A DNA stretch of 64,000 bases from Butyrivibrio sp. CB08. Its GTDB lineage: Bacteria; Bacillota; Clostridia; Lachnospirales; Lachnospiraceae. The notes below the pieces were generated by a model. The model searched no databases and was not told where the DNA came from. It saw nothing but the letters and a program-made list of their open reading frames with translations. A program made the translations under genes and the position numbers. How positions within the stretch are numbered: position 1 is the first letter of the stretch; every line of letters starts with the position of its first letter. Positions 18,700 through 27,383 of the stretch are shown here, in pieces. The stretch spans positions 62,001 to 126,000 of the forward strand of contig NZ_RAIR01000002.1 of the NCBI RefSeq assembly GCF_003625485.1. The letters are read 5' to 3'.

Positions 18700-19633
18700 G
18701 TCCTATTCTTGGATCTACAATTCTGTAAATAACATCCACAAGGAAATTAACCACAATGACTATGGTTGCTATTCCCATGATGATAGCCTCAACAACCGGA
18801 TAATCCCTGTTGCTGATGCTGGTAAGCAGTATCCTGCTGATACCAGGGATACTAAATACCTGTTCAATAACAATACTTCCTGCGATCATGTCCGCCAGCG
18901 CCATTCCAAGGAAGGTGATAACAGGGATAATGGCGTTTTTTAGGATGTGTCTGTAGAGAACGCCATTGGTGTTATTGCCCCTTGAATAAGCAGTTCTAGC
19001 ATAGTCCTTAAGGGACTCATCAATAAGACTTCCCCTAAGCATCTTTACTGTCATGGCAACCTTGGGAAGTGCAATGGCTATAGCCGGGAAAATCAGATAT
19101 CTTACGAATTTCCCAAAGTCTGCTGTATAGTTTACAAATCCGCCCGGAGTAAAGAACCTTAAGATCATTCCAAAGATAAAGGTAATAAGGATTCCTGAAA
19201 AGAAAGGAGGAATGGCCATTATTATCTGATTGATCACCGTTATGGTCCTGTCTAATATCCCGTTCTCATGCTTGGCTGTAACTATTCCCAAGGGAATAGA
19301 AACAAGCACTGTCATAAGGAAGGCCATGATACCCATAGTCAGGGTAATTGGGATCTTACTGGCAGCCATGCTTGCTACTGGGACCTTGTAATTGTAGGAA
19401 GTACCAAAATCCCCTCTGATAAAGTTTAGAAACCATCTGGCATATCTGATAAGAACAGGGTCATTAAGTCCCATTTCTGTTCTGACCTGTTCTACAAGTT
19501 CCGGGGAAGCCTCAGTTCCAAGCATCTTAAGAGCCGGATCTCCCGGAATAATATTAAAGGCGAGGAACACACATATAGAAACTACCAGTAATGTGGCTAC
19601 CATCATGCCAAACTTTTTAATGATATATTTCAT
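18686..19633 (-). CDS. Peptide/nickel-type ABC transporter permease (OppB/NikB type)
   Basis: 315-aa permease with an N-terminal membrane segment (about 10-30), the extracellular stretch NIIPGDPALKMLG, and the conserved transport domain with coupling loop RTAYSRGNNTNG. It is 36 bp downstream of the binding-protein gene. Together with the next permease it forms the channel. Confidence 0.88.
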   Translation of the reverse strand: MKYIIKKFGMMVATLLVVSICVFLAFNIIPGDPALKMLGTEASPELVEQVRTEMGLNDPVLIRYARWFLNFIRGDFGTSYNYKVPVASMAASKIPITLTMGIMAFLMTVLVSIPLGIVTAKHENGILDRTITVINQIIMAIPPFFSGILITFIFGMILRFFTPGGFVNYTADFGKFVRYLIFPAIAIALPKVAMTVKMLRGSLIDESLKDYARTAYSRGNNTNGVLYRHILKNAIIPVITFLGMALADMIAGSIVIEQVFSIPGISRILLTSISNRDYPVVEAIIMGIATIVIVVNFLVDVIYRIVDPRIGLEDE

Positions 19634-19669
19634 ATATGTGTACCTCGCCTTAGGTTTAACCTGCTATGA

Positions 19670-21199
19670 TCACTCAGTAGCAAGCTTTAACTTACTAATA
19701 TCCTGTACATAAAGTGGATAGAATACATATCCTGTGTACTTCTTGTTGAGAGCTACAAACTCAGGAAGGTCCTGAATATATACGCTTGCAGCTTCCTCGG
19801 AAAGAATCTTCTCACACTCTTTGTAGTACTCAGTCTTAGCGTTGTCGTCAGATGTAGCCTGAGCATTTGCATAAGCCTCATCGTAAGCAGCGCTGTTGAA
19901 GTTTGTGAAGTTTCTGCCTGCATCAGATACATATCTTGCAAGAAGTGATGAAGCAGCAAGAGTTGATGCATCTACACCTACTACTGTTGACTGATACTTT
20001 CTGTCTGAGTATACGTCAGAAATCCATGAATTCCACTCGATCTCCTGAATCTCAGCAGTAACTCCGATGTTCTTGAGCTCTTCTGCAAGTACCTGAGCTG
20101 TATCTACGTGCTGAGTGTAGTTAGATGGAACTGTGATTGTGAATGTAAATCCATCTGGATATCCAGCCTCAGCCAGAAGCTCTTTTGCCTTGTCATAGTC
20201 AGTGTTGTATGTGTCATTGAGCTCAGGAAGGAAATACTTGGTAAATGAAGGGAACATAGCACTTCCGATCTCTGTGCCTGCGCCGTCAGATACGTAGTCC
20301 ATAATCTCCTGAGGGTTGATTGCATAGCAGAGAGCCTGACGAACTCTCACATCATCAAATGGCTTCTCAGCATTGTTGAGGTAAAGAGCCTGTACCAGGT
20401 TCATTGTTCCCTCGTAAACCTCAAAGTTCTCATTGAGCTGTGAAACCTGTGTGCTTGTGATACGTGCGTACATATCAATGGATCCACCGTTGAGATCCAT
20501 AACTACTGCATCTGAGTTAGCCTCAATCTTGAATGTTACATCCTTGATGAATGCCTTGTCTCCCCAGTACTCATCATATCTTGTCATGATGAAGTTCTCC
20601 TGAGGTGAGCTTGAAACATACTTGTAAGGACCTGTACCAATAGGTGTAGTCTCAGGTGTAGCGTTTGAAGCAGGAAGAATAGCTACTGTAAGCTGTGTAA
20701 GGAAATCAGAATCACCTTCCTTGAGCACTACTTCCACATGCTTGTCATCTACGATATTTACGCTATCAATGTTGGAAAAAGATGAGATAAGGGGCTCACT
20801 GCCATCAGTACCCGCATTGCGATCAATAGAATATTTGATATCCTCTACTGTAACCGCGCTTCCATCATGGAATGTGATCCCATCTCTTAAGGTAAATGTG
20901 TATACCTTGTTGTCTTCTGAAATCGTGTACTCACTTGCTACAGCAGGGTTAAGATTACCATTCTCATCAGGCTTGACAAGCCCTTCGAATAAATTAAATA
21001 AAACCTCTTTAGTTCCTGCCCCTGTAGCATAATGGGGGTCAAGACCATCAATATCCTGAGGTATTCCAATAGTAATCTTAGAAGAATCATCTCCTGCTGT
21101 CTTGTCGCTTGAGCATCCGCTCAATGCAATAGCCAGTGTCGTTAGCACGATCATCAGCGCTCCTGTTGTTATTCTCCTAAGGGAGCCTCTCTTGATCAT
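19670..21199 (-). CDS. Peptide/nickel-type ABC transporter substrate-binding lipoprotein
   Basis: 509-aa family 5 solute-binding protein with a lipobox IALSGC-SSDK at about residues 25-33. The body begins ITIGIPQDIDGLDPHY and contains YTFTLRDGITFHDG, typical of DppA/NikA/AppA-like proteins. It is the first gene here, whereas oppA is last in the other system. An AGGAGG site precedes the start. Ligand type cannot be set: I see no cluster of His/Met residues that would favour nickel. Confidence 0.88.
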   Translation of the reverse strand: MIKRGSLRRITTGALMIVLTTLAIALSGCSSDKTAGDDSSKITIGIPQDIDGLDPHYATGAGTKEVLFNLFEGLVKPDENGNLNPAVASEYTISEDNKVYTFTLRDGITFHDGSAVTVEDIKYSIDRNAGTDGSEPLISSFSNIDSVNIVDDKHVEVVLKEGDSDFLTQLTVAILPASNATPETTPIGTGPYKYVSSSPQENFIMTRYDEYWGDKAFIKDVTFKIEANSDAVVMDLNGGSIDMYARITSTQVSQLNENFEVYEGTMNLVQALYLNNAEKPFDDVRVRQALCYAINPQEIMDYVSDGAGTEIGSAMFPSFTKYFLPELNDTYNTDYDKAKELLAEAGYPDGFTFTITVPSNYTQHVDTAQVLAEELKNIGVTAEIQEIEWNSWISDVYSDRKYQSTVVGVDASTLAASSLLARYVSDAGRNFTNFNSAAYDEAYANAQATSDDNAKTEYYKECEKILSEEAASVYIQDLPEFVALNKKYTGYVFYPLYVQDISKLKLATE

Positions 21200-21286
21200 G
21201 TTAAAATCCTCCTAGATATTAAGTTTTCATGGGCTTTCTTGGCCCATCACATGAACAATATAAGGCTACGTTAATAAAATGTCAAG

Positions 21287-21322
21287 CTAAAAAATACCCC
21301 GAAGAAGCATGCTTCCTCGGGG
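21287..21322 (-). terminator. Terminator of nrdR
   Basis: Stem CCCCGA (21297-21302) with TCGGGG (21317-21322) extended by the inner palindrome GAAGCATGCTTC (21304-21315), then TATTTTTT on the minus strand. It separates nrdR from the second ABC operon. Confidence 0.8.
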
Positions 21323-21332
21323 AAAATGACCA

Positions 21333-21845
21333 TTATTGTTCTTTCAAAAGAGGAGTGCTTTTGTCGGTAGCATCAGTAATTGTGCCATCCGCCTCTTTCT
21401 TAAGCACAGATTTAAGCTCATCCATAAATGTATTAACGTCTTTAAATTCTCTATAAACAGATGCAAATCTTACATAAGCAACTGGATCGAGATTCTTCAT
21501 CTTGTCCATAACGATCTCACCGATAGCACGGCTAGGGATCTCCTTCTGCTCCATGTTGAATACTTCTGTCTCAACAGCGTCTACAAGTCTGGATATCTGC
21601 TCTGCACTTACAGGTCTCTTATGACATGCCCTAAGTACGCCAGCTTCGATCTTGGAACGATCGTAAGGCTCACGAACATCACCTTTCTTGATGACTATAA
21701 GAGGAATAGTCTCAACTTTTTCATAAGTTGTAAATCTCTTGCCACAGGAATCGCACACTCTCCTACGTCTGATGGAAGTGTTCTCATCTGCAGGTCTTGA
21801 ATCAATAACTCTTGTGTCATCTTTTCCGCAAAATGGGCATTTCAT
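21333..21845 (-). CDS. nrdR: Transcriptional repressor NrdR
   Basis: 170 aa. The N-terminal zinc ribbon has C3-x2-C6 and C31-x2-C34 with the RRRRVCDSCGKRF motif, followed by an ATP-cone domain (about 49-139; IVIKKGDVREPYDRSKI). NrdR senses (d)ATP and represses ribonucleotide reductase genes through paired NrdR boxes. The family is normally about 150 aa; the last 20 residues here are a non-conserved tail ending in TPLLKEQ. Two NrdR boxes just upstream suggest autoregulation. No nrd genes are in the window. Confidence 0.95.
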   Translation of the reverse strand: MKCPFCGKDDTRVIDSRPADENTSIRRRRVCDSCGKRFTTYEKVETIPLIVIKKGDVREPYDRSKIEAGVLRACHKRPVSAEQISRLVDAVETEVFNMEQKEIPSRAIGEIVMDKMKNLDPVAYVRFASVYREFKDVNTFMDELKSVLKKEADGTITDATDKSTPLLKEQ

Positions 21846-21875
21846 AACTTTCCCTCCATTTTTAAAATGATATGT

Positions 21876-21891
21876 CCACCTTATATTGTGT
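21876..21891 (-). promoter_or_regulatory. NrdR box, proximal to nrdR
   Basis: The minus strand reads ACACAATATAAGGTGG, matching 13 of 16 positions of the NrdR box consensus (ACACwATATwTwGTGT). It ends 30 bp before the nrdR start codon. Confidence 0.7.
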
Positions 21892-21907
21892 GAAAAACAA
21901 TATCAAT

Positions 21908-21923
21908 CCACAAATTATTGTAT
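21908..21923 (-). promoter_or_regulatory. NrdR box, distal to nrdR
   Basis: The minus strand reads ATACAATAATTTGTGG, 13 of 16 matches to the consensus. It is 32 bp from the proximal box start to start, about three helical turns, the spacing usual for paired NrdR boxes. Confidence 0.7.
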
Positions 21924-22021
21924 CATGATTTACCGCATTTTTCTATATATAATATTGATATTTGCTCAAAAAACGTTATTATTGCCAGCTTCCAACGCCC
22001 CTTGCTACTGGCCCCTCCGCT

Positions 22022-22202
22022 CCGGCCCGCATCCCAAGGGAATCTCTTTTTCGTCGCTCCGTCGCTTAAGTTCATGGCTGCGACCCTTTGCCCTTACGTT
22101 CTGCGGTCAAAAAACTCAGCCCCAAGCTGCACCGCCACGGTATCTTCCTGATTTCGAAGCATTAGCTGCAAACGCCATTTTCCCGATGCTCATAGGCCTC
22201 TT
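22022..22202 (-). pseudogene. Left-arm gene fragment of the inverted repeat
   Basis: On the minus strand the arm reads LRNQEDTVAVQLGAEFFD then breaks frame. Downstream a separate frame reads MNLSDGATKKRFPWDAGR and runs on through the 65-bp end repeat as GGASSKGRWKLAI. I recognise no domain. It looks like decayed coding sequence or a repeat that happens to be translatable. Confidence 0.4.
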
Positions 22203-22269
22203 GTTAAGCGCGTGCGAATAAACAGAGGCGAAAGCAGGCGGATAAGATTTGATCAATATCAGTGGTCAT

Positions 22270-22286
22270 AGGTGCCCTTGGCACCT
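22270..22286. repeat. Small hairpin in the spacer of the inverted repeat
   Basis: AGGTGCC (22270-22276) and GGCACCT (22280-22286) flank a 3-nt loop in the non-duplicated spacer. Confidence 0.6.
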
Positions 22287-22358
22287 CTGAAAAGAAGACT
22301 TCCTATGAGCCTGCTCGCCATGAGCATGCGCAATCAAAGAAAAGAGGCCTGAGCATCA

Positions 22359-22503
22359 TGGAAAAGTTTCGTTTGCAGGTAGTGAGAAAGCGGGAAGATA
22401 CCGTGGCGGCGCAGCTGGGACCTCAGACATTTGACCTGGAGAAGAACGTAAGGGCAAGATGTCGCAGCTCATGAACAGACAGCTCTCTCGCAAGACTCAA
22501 AAG
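22359..22503 (+). pseudogene. Right-arm gene fragment of the inverted repeat
   Basis: The plus strand reads MEKFRLQVVRKREDTVAAQ with LGPQTFDLEKN after it, then shifts frame: a +1 frame continues as ERKGKMSQLMNRQLSRKTQK and stops at 22503. The shared EDTVAxQLG stretch also occurs in the left arm on the other strand. A single-base loss would explain the frame change. Family not recognised. Confidence 0.45.
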
Positions 22504-22569
22504 TAAATTCCCTTGGGATGCGAGCCGGAGCGGAGGGGCCAGCGGCAAGGGGCGTTGGAAGCTGGCAAT

Positions 22570-22596
22570 AAAAAACCCTCCGCAAAATGCGGAGGG
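22570..22596 (-). terminator. Terminator of ftsZ
   Basis: Stem CCCTCCGC (22576-22583) with GCGGAGGG (22589-22596), followed by six T residues on the minus strand. The T-tract abuts the end of the inverted-repeat element. Confidence 0.85.
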
Positions 22597-22610
22597 TACT
22601 GGATTTTCTA

Positions 22611-23858
22611 TTATTTTCTCTGAAGGAAATCAGGAATCTTCAAAGACTTAGGCTCTACTGTGCTCTTGATCTCACTTGGTCTGTTAAGAGAAAGTGGTCT
22701 TGTAGCTGAAGAAGTTGCTGGAGCCTCTGCAGCTGGAGTGCCAATAGTAGAGATTGTTGGCTGAATTGGTGTAATAGGAGTTACTGCGCTCTGTACTGGT
22801 GTAACAGGTGTTACAACTGGCTGAGCTACAGGAGTAGGAGCTGGTGCTACTGGTCTTGGAGTTGGAGCTGCAGCCTTAGCCTGAGCTACTGCTGCGTTGC
22901 CAGCACCTGCCGCCTCAATACCTGTTGCGATAACAGTAACTGTACATGTATCTGTCTTGCTCTCGTCATACATTGCACCGAAGATGACGTTAACATCATC
23001 ACCAGCAAGCTGACGAACATATTCTGAAGCATCTGAAGCATCTGTAAGAGTGATATCACCAGAGATATTGATGATAACATCTGTTGCTCCATTAACCTTG
23101 GTCTCAAGAAGTGGGCTCTCAACAGCCATCTTAACAGCGTCTGTTGCCTTGTCATCGCCCTTACCACTACCAATACCGATATGAGCGATACCCTTGTCCT
23201 TCATAACTGTTGAAACATCAGCAAAGTCGAGGTTGATAACTGCAGGAACATTGATAAGATCAGTGATTCCCTGAACAGCCTGCTGAAGTACTTCATCAGC
23301 CTTCTTAAGAGCATCTGGCATTGTAGTACGTCTGTCTACTATCTGAAGAAGCTTATCGTTAGGGATAACGATAAGAGTATCTACGTTGGATCTGATATTG
23401 TTGATACCAAGCATAGCGTTCTGCATACGAACACGAGCTTCGAAGCTGAAAGGCTTGGTAACAACGCCTACAGTGAGAATTCCCATCTCTTTTGCAAGCT
23501 TAGCTACAACAGGAGCTGCACCAGTACCAGTTCCGCCACCCATACCACAGGTAACGAAAACCATATCAGCGCCCTTAAGTGCTGCTGATATCTCTTCTGA
23601 ACTCTCTTCTGCTGCTTTCTGTCCGATCTCAGGCTTAGCGCCTGCTCCAAGTCCCTTAGTGAGCTTCTCACCAATCTGCAAAAGCTTTGGTGCCTTGCAC
23701 AACTGAAGTGCCTGTTTATCTGTGTTAATACCGATGAACTCTACACCGGTAATATTTTCATCTACCATTCTATTTACAGCATTATTACCTGCACCGCCAA
23801 CCCCGACGACGATGATCTTGCAGGCATTTTCTGCCTCGTTAGACTTAATCTCCAGCAA
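22611..23858 (-). CDS. ftsZ: Cell division protein FtsZ
   Basis: Tubulin-like GTPase that forms the division ring. Residues 11-320 carry the GTPase and C-terminal domains, with [11 protein letters not shown] at about 20-31, the tubulin signature GGGTGTG at 108-113 and the T7 loop NLDFAD near 210. A Pro/Ala/Thr/Val-rich linker (about 325-385) leads to the conserved tail IPDFLQRK that binds FtsA/SepF-type partners. The start is a TTG preceded by GGAGGAG; no ATG fits. It is the last gene of the division cluster and has its own promoter in the 110-bp gap after ftsQ. Confidence 0.97.
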   Translation of the reverse strand: MLEIKSNEAENACKIIVVGVGGAGNNAVNRMVDENITGVEFIGINTDKQALQLCKAPKLLQIGEKLTKGLGAGAKPEIGQKAAEESSEEISAALKGADMVFVTCGMGGGTGTGAAPVVAKLAKEMGILTVGVVTKPFSFEARVRMQNAMLGINNIRSNVDTLIVIPNDKLLQIVDRRTTMPDALKKADEVLQQAVQGITDLINVPAVINLDFADVSTVMKDKGIAHIGIGSGKGDDKATDAVKMAVESPLLETKVNGATDVIINISGDITLTDASDASEYVRQLAGDDVNVIFGAMYDESKTDTCTVTVIATGIEAAGAGNAAVAQAKAAAPTPRPVAPAPTPVAQPVVTPVTPVQSAVTPITPIQPTISTIGTPAAEAPATSSATRPLSLNRPSEIKSTVEPKSLKIPDFLQRK

Positions 23859-23898
23859 AACAACTCCTCCTTCATAAACCTCATAGACTCCTAATAGC

Positions 23899-23927
23899 TA
23901 TGATACGATTTTTTGTTTCGTTTTTCA
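23899..23927 (-). promoter_or_regulatory. Promoter of ftsZ
   Basis: On the minus strand TTGAAA (23922-23927), a 17-nt spacer and TATCAT (23899-23904), about 40 bp before the TTG start. This allows ftsZ expression apart from the rest of the cluster. Confidence 0.55.
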
Positions 23928-23968
23928 ACAAATATTTTTTAATAAAATGTTCACAAATTGCTTGACAA

Positions 23969-24766
23969 TTACTGATTTTTTTCCTCAAATGTAATGTTTT
24001 TTGTGTCGTCGTCAAAATCTTTCATCTCCAAAATTCCTTTTTTTCCACTAAGCTCTGGAAGGATATATTGAAGTTGGATTATTTTCTCGTCAATGTAGCT
24101 CTCAGTGCCCAAACTTACCTCAATTTCACCGAAGTAAAGGTACACATTGTACTCGCTGTCAAAGAATATTCTGTCAGCATTAAGCTTATATTTGGAAAGG
24201 AGCTGGGTGATATCCAGAATCTCCTCAAATACATCCTGATTATCAATAGGGAGCTTCTCATGCATGATGCAGTAGTTGAAAGAAAGTCCCATGACCTGCG
24301 GTACTGTATCAGAGGGTTCCATGGAGCTCTCTACCACTATTCCATCCCTGTCAAAGTACATATACCTTCCAAGGTAGGCAAAGTAGCCAGCAACCGCCTT
24401 CTCGTAGACATTTATCCTGATGGTGTCAGGCGAAACTATATCAACGTCCATCTTCTCGATAAATGGCACTCCCTCTATGCTCTTGTCCCTGTATTTAAGA
24501 GACAGATACATGGAGTTGTGGCTCATCCTGCCCTGCAGGACCATGTCAATGATCTCATCGTTGGTGTAATGGGTGTTGCCAGTAACGTAAATATTAGTAA
24601 CCGTGTAGTTATCCGCAATATACTTGATGGCCACAGCAGCAATGATAAGCAGAGTCAGAAGGACTCCCAGGATAATATAAATGCTCTTGTGGTACCTGAT
24701 CGAATCAAATGCTATTCTAAGAGGATTCTCTCCCCTTTGTTTGTATCTCTTTTTCCTCTTTGCCAT
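23969..24766 (-). CDS. ftsQ: Cell division protein FtsQ/DivIB
   Basis: 265 aa bitopic membrane protein: a basic cytoplasmic start (KRKKRYKQRG), one membrane helix at about residues 30-52, then a POTRA-type segment beginning VTNIYVTGNTHYTNDEI and a DivIB/FtsQ beta domain. It links the early ring to the septal wall synthase. ATG starts 7 bp after the ftsW stop. Sequence identity in this family is low; the call rests on the POTRA pattern and position. Confidence 0.9.
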   Translation of the reverse strand: MAKRKKRYKQRGENPLRIAFDSIRYHKSIYIILGVLLTLLIIAAVAIKYIADNYTVTNIYVTGNTHYTNDEIIDMVLQGRMSHNSMYLSLKYRDKSIEGVPFIEKMDVDIVSPDTIRINVYEKAVAGYFAYLGRYMYFDRDGIVVESSMEPSDTVPQVMGLSFNYCIMHEKLPIDNQDVFEEILDITQLLSKYKLNADRIFFDSEYNVYLYFGEIEVSLGTESYIDEKIIQLQYILPELSGKKGILEMKDFDDDTKNITFEEKNQ

Positions 24767-24773
24767 ACCTTAC

Positions 24774-25919
24774 TTAATCTCTGCCTATATTTCTTGCCAC
24801 ATTCAGGGCGATTCCAACTTCAGCCAGCTGAATGATAACGGCAGAACCACCATAGCTGATAAAGGGAAGTGTAATACCTGTATTGGGGATCGTGTTGGTT
24901 ACAACAGCTATGTTCAGGATAACCTGAATAGCGATATGTCCCATAACTCCGATAACCAGAAGAGCTCCAAACATATCAGGAGCGTTATTTGCAATGATCA
25001 TAAGTCGCCAGATCAGCAGAAGGAACATCAGCATAACTGCGATAGCGCCAAACAGTCCAAGTTCCTCGCAGATGATGGAAAAGATCATGTCGTTCTGAGC
25101 CTCAGGGATGAAGCCCATCTTCTGCATACTCTCTCCAAGTCCCTTGCCAAATACACCGCCAGAACCAATTGCATAGAGGGCCTGCAGTGTCTGGAAGCCC
25201 TTGCCTGATGCATGGGCATTGGGGTCAAGCCATGCAAGAACTCGCTCAAAACGGTAGTTCATACCGCTGGACTGGTCAGAATTAGCTATAAGGATGACCA
25301 AAAGAGCTACCACGCCGAGAACTACTGCTGCGCCAATAATGTATCTCTTATATCCGGGAGTCGAAATAAAGAGCATGACAAAAGTGATTCCCATGATGAT
25401 AATCGCTGAACTAAGGTTCCTTGTGATGATATACACCATACCAGCAAGGATAAGCGGAAACAAAAGAGCCACTCCAAAGCCCTTATATGTCATGAGATTT
25501 CTCTTGAGTTTGATGATGATTGTCGCTGTAAAGATAATGGTTGCCACCTTCGCAATCTCTGCAGGCTGGATGGATACGCCCATGATGATGAGCCATCTCT
25601 TGGCACCATTGACCATTTTACCAAATGGAATGATCAGAATAAGAAGTATTGCTGATGCAAGATAAATAGGCATCGCAAGCTTAGAGAGAATCTTGTATGG
25701 AATGTATGACATAACAAGCATTCCTGCAAGACCCAGAAGTGTAGGGATAAGCTGATGCTTGAAATAGTACGCTGAATCGCCATAATCAAGCGCCGCCTCA
25801 TATGAACTTGTAGAATAGAGCATGATAAGACCAAAAGCCAACAGGAACAGAATGATAAAGATCAGACTGTAGTCAATGTATGACTCTTCTCTTTCACGCC
25901 TAAGGATTCCTACTCTCAC
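24774..25919 (-). CDS. ftsW: Septal peptidoglycan polymerase FtsW (SEDS family)
   Basis: 381 aa with ten predicted membrane helices. SEDS motifs visible are GAKRWLIIMGVSIQPAE, near residues 106-122, and the C-terminal NTGITLPFISYGGSA. The start is a GTG with GAGGGG about 9 bp upstream. SEDS proteins polymerise glycan strands with a class B PBP, here the product of the gene at 28367-30637. FtsW rather than RodA or SpoVE is inferred from the cluster. Confidence 0.93.
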   Translation of the reverse strand: MRVGILRREREESYIDYSLIFIILFLLAFGLIMLYSTSSYEAALDYGDSAYYFKHQLIPTLLGLAGMLVMSYIPYKILSKLAMPIYLASAILLILIIPFGKMVNGAKRWLIIMGVSIQPAEIAKVATIIFTATIIIKLKRNLMTYKGFGVALLFPLILAGMVYIITRNLSSAIIIMGITFVMLFISTPGYKRYIIGAAVVLGVVALLVILIANSDQSSGMNYRFERVLAWLDPNAHASGKGFQTLQALYAIGSGGVFGKGLGESMQKMGFIPEAQNDMIFSIICEELGLFGAIAVMLMFLLLIWRLMIIANNAPDMFGALLVIGVMGHIAIQVILNIAVVTNTIPNTGITLPFISYGGSAVIIQLAEVGIALNVARNIGRD

Positions 25920-25960
25920 TAAAACTTCCCCTCACAACAGTTTCTTTTTTATTGACAGCC

Positions 25961-27334
25961 TTACTCGGCTATCTTGCAAACGTATTCCTTAAATCTCTTT
26001 CCCCTGGTTTCATAGTTGGGGAACATATCCCAGCTTGCACATGCTGGTGAAAGAAGCACCGCATCTCCTGGCTGTGCACTCTCAGTGCAGAACTCAAGAG
26101 CCTCCTCATAGGTGTCTTTGAACACATAGTTGGTAAAGCCGTGCTTTTTAGCGCACTCTGCTATCTTCTCTTTTGTCTGTCCAATGAGAACAAGGAGCTT
26201 TACTGTATCGCCAAAGCACTCGATCCACTCGTCGTACTCGCTGCCCTTATCATAGCCGCCTCCGATGAGGATGGTGGGCTTACTCATAGCTCTGATGCCC
26301 TGGATAGCAGCATCAGGATTGGTTCCCTTGGAATCATTGTAGTAATCTACGCCTCTCTTGGTGGCAACGTACTCAATTCTATGCTCAACTGCCTTGAAAT
26401 TTCTGATTACTTCAAGGATGGTTGAAAGAGGTACTCCCATTGCAAGGCTCATGGCAATAGCTGCCATTACGTTTTCTACATTGCAAAGTCCAACAAGGTT
26501 CATGTCATGGATGTTCATTATGGTCATTGGTGAGCCGTTTGTGCTCATGACGATGTTCTCGCCGTCAAGATAGAAGCCGTCAGAAAGCTTCTCCTTGGTT
26601 GAAAAGAATACGACTCTGGATGGACATCTTTTGCCAAAATCCCTTGTGTACTCGTTGTCATAGTTAAGAACGCAGGTATCATCTGCAGTCTGATTGTGTG
26701 TAATATTCTCTTTCATGGATGCATAGCATTCCATGGTGTGATGTCTGTTTAAGTGATCTGGTGTGATGTTCAGGATAGCTGATACCTTGGCGTGGAAATT
26801 GTCCACTGCCTCAAGCTGAAAGGAACTGATCTCACCAACAATAACTGTATCATCCTTCATGCTAAGGGCGTTTTCTGCAAAAGAGACTCCGATATTACCT
26901 ACTACATACACAGACTCAAAATGAGCCTTCATGATATCTCCCACAAGAGTTGTGGTTGTAGTCTTACCGTTGGTACCTGTTATGGCAACCATTGTTCCCT
27001 TGGAGAAATTGTAAGCAAGCTCGATCTCACTCCAAATCGGGATGTTCTTTTCCTTGATCCTAAGGACTGTAGGTGAATCAAGTGGAACTGCAGGACTGGG
27101 TACAACAAGCGAAATAGTATCAAGCGTATCATCTGTTATTTCGCCAATAATGATCTCAGTCTTGTCCCTGTCTTCCTCGTAGAGCTTGTTCTTTATGTCA
27201 TTCTCAGTAACCTTGGTGTTTTCCTCAAGCATTACAGGAAGGGCTCCGATCTGATCAAGGAGCTTGACAGAACCTACTCCTGAGAGACCTGAACCTATAA
27301 CGAGTACTCTTTTACCCTTTAAATCTGCAGTCAT
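25961..27334 (-). CDS. murD: UDP-N-acetylmuramoylalanine--D-glutamate ligase MurD
   Basis: 457-aa cytoplasmic Mur ligase that adds D-Glu to UDP-MurNAc-L-Ala. Visible are the N-terminal Rossmann-like motif VIGSGLSGVG, the ATP site TGTNGKTTT at residues 119-127, the central motif LNITPDHLNRH and the C-terminal DSKGTNPDA and LLSPACASWDMF. It is 49 bp downstream of mraY and upstream of ftsW, the standard Firmicutes order. Confidence 0.96.
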   Translation of the reverse strand: MTADLKGKRVLVIGSGLSGVGSVKLLDQIGALPVMLEENTKVTENDIKNKLYEEDRDKTEIIIGEITDDTLDTISLVVPSPAVPLDSPTVLRIKEKNIPIWSEIELAYNFSKGTMVAITGTNGKTTTTTLVGDIMKAHFESVYVVGNIGVSFAENALSMKDDTVIVGEISSFQLEAVDNFHAKVSAILNITPDHLNRHHTMECYASMKENITHNQTADDTCVLNYDNEYTRDFGKRCPSRVVFFSTKEKLSDGFYLDGENIVMSTNGSPMTIMNIHDMNLVGLCNVENVMAAIAMSLAMGVPLSTILEVIRNFKAVEHRIEYVATKRGVDYYNDSKGTNPDAAIQGIRAMSKPTILIGGGYDKGSEYDEWIECFGDTVKLLVLIGQTKEKIAECAKKHGFTNYVFKDTYEEALEFCTESAQPGDAVLLSPACASWDMFPNYETRGKRFKEYVCKIAE

Positions 27335-27383
27335 ATCCCTAAAATTCCCCTTTTAAGTCTTATGCCACCATTGATAGCAGTTG

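Larger units (their letters stand above)
21977..22571. repeat. Large imperfect inverted repeat between ftsZ and nrdR
   Basis: The outer 65 bp of each end match as an inverted repeat with about three mismatches (left arm from TTATTGCCAGCTTCC near 21979, right arm ending GGAAGCTGGCAATAA near 22572). Similarity continues inward at lower level: CCCTTACGTTCT, GCTGC-CCGCCACGGTATCTTCC, CTGCAAACG and AGGCCTCTT occur in both arms in order. The two copies (about 21977-22202 and 22342-22571) are therefore diverged, oppositely oriented copies of one sequence around a spacer of about 140 bp. Both keep part of a shared reading frame (EDTVAxQLG). No transposase gene and no certain target duplication is seen. 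Confidence 0.8.

Noticed and set aside
22262..22474. A 70-codon plus-strand frame inside the inverted repeat
   Set aside because: It crosses from spacer into the right arm, has no ribosome site, and the shared frame in the arm shifts before its end; treated as decayed sequence.
21968..22577. AAAAAAC on both sides of the inverted repeat as a target duplication
   Set aside because: The right copy is the T-tract of the ftsZ terminator and both flanks are A-rich, so a chance match is likely.
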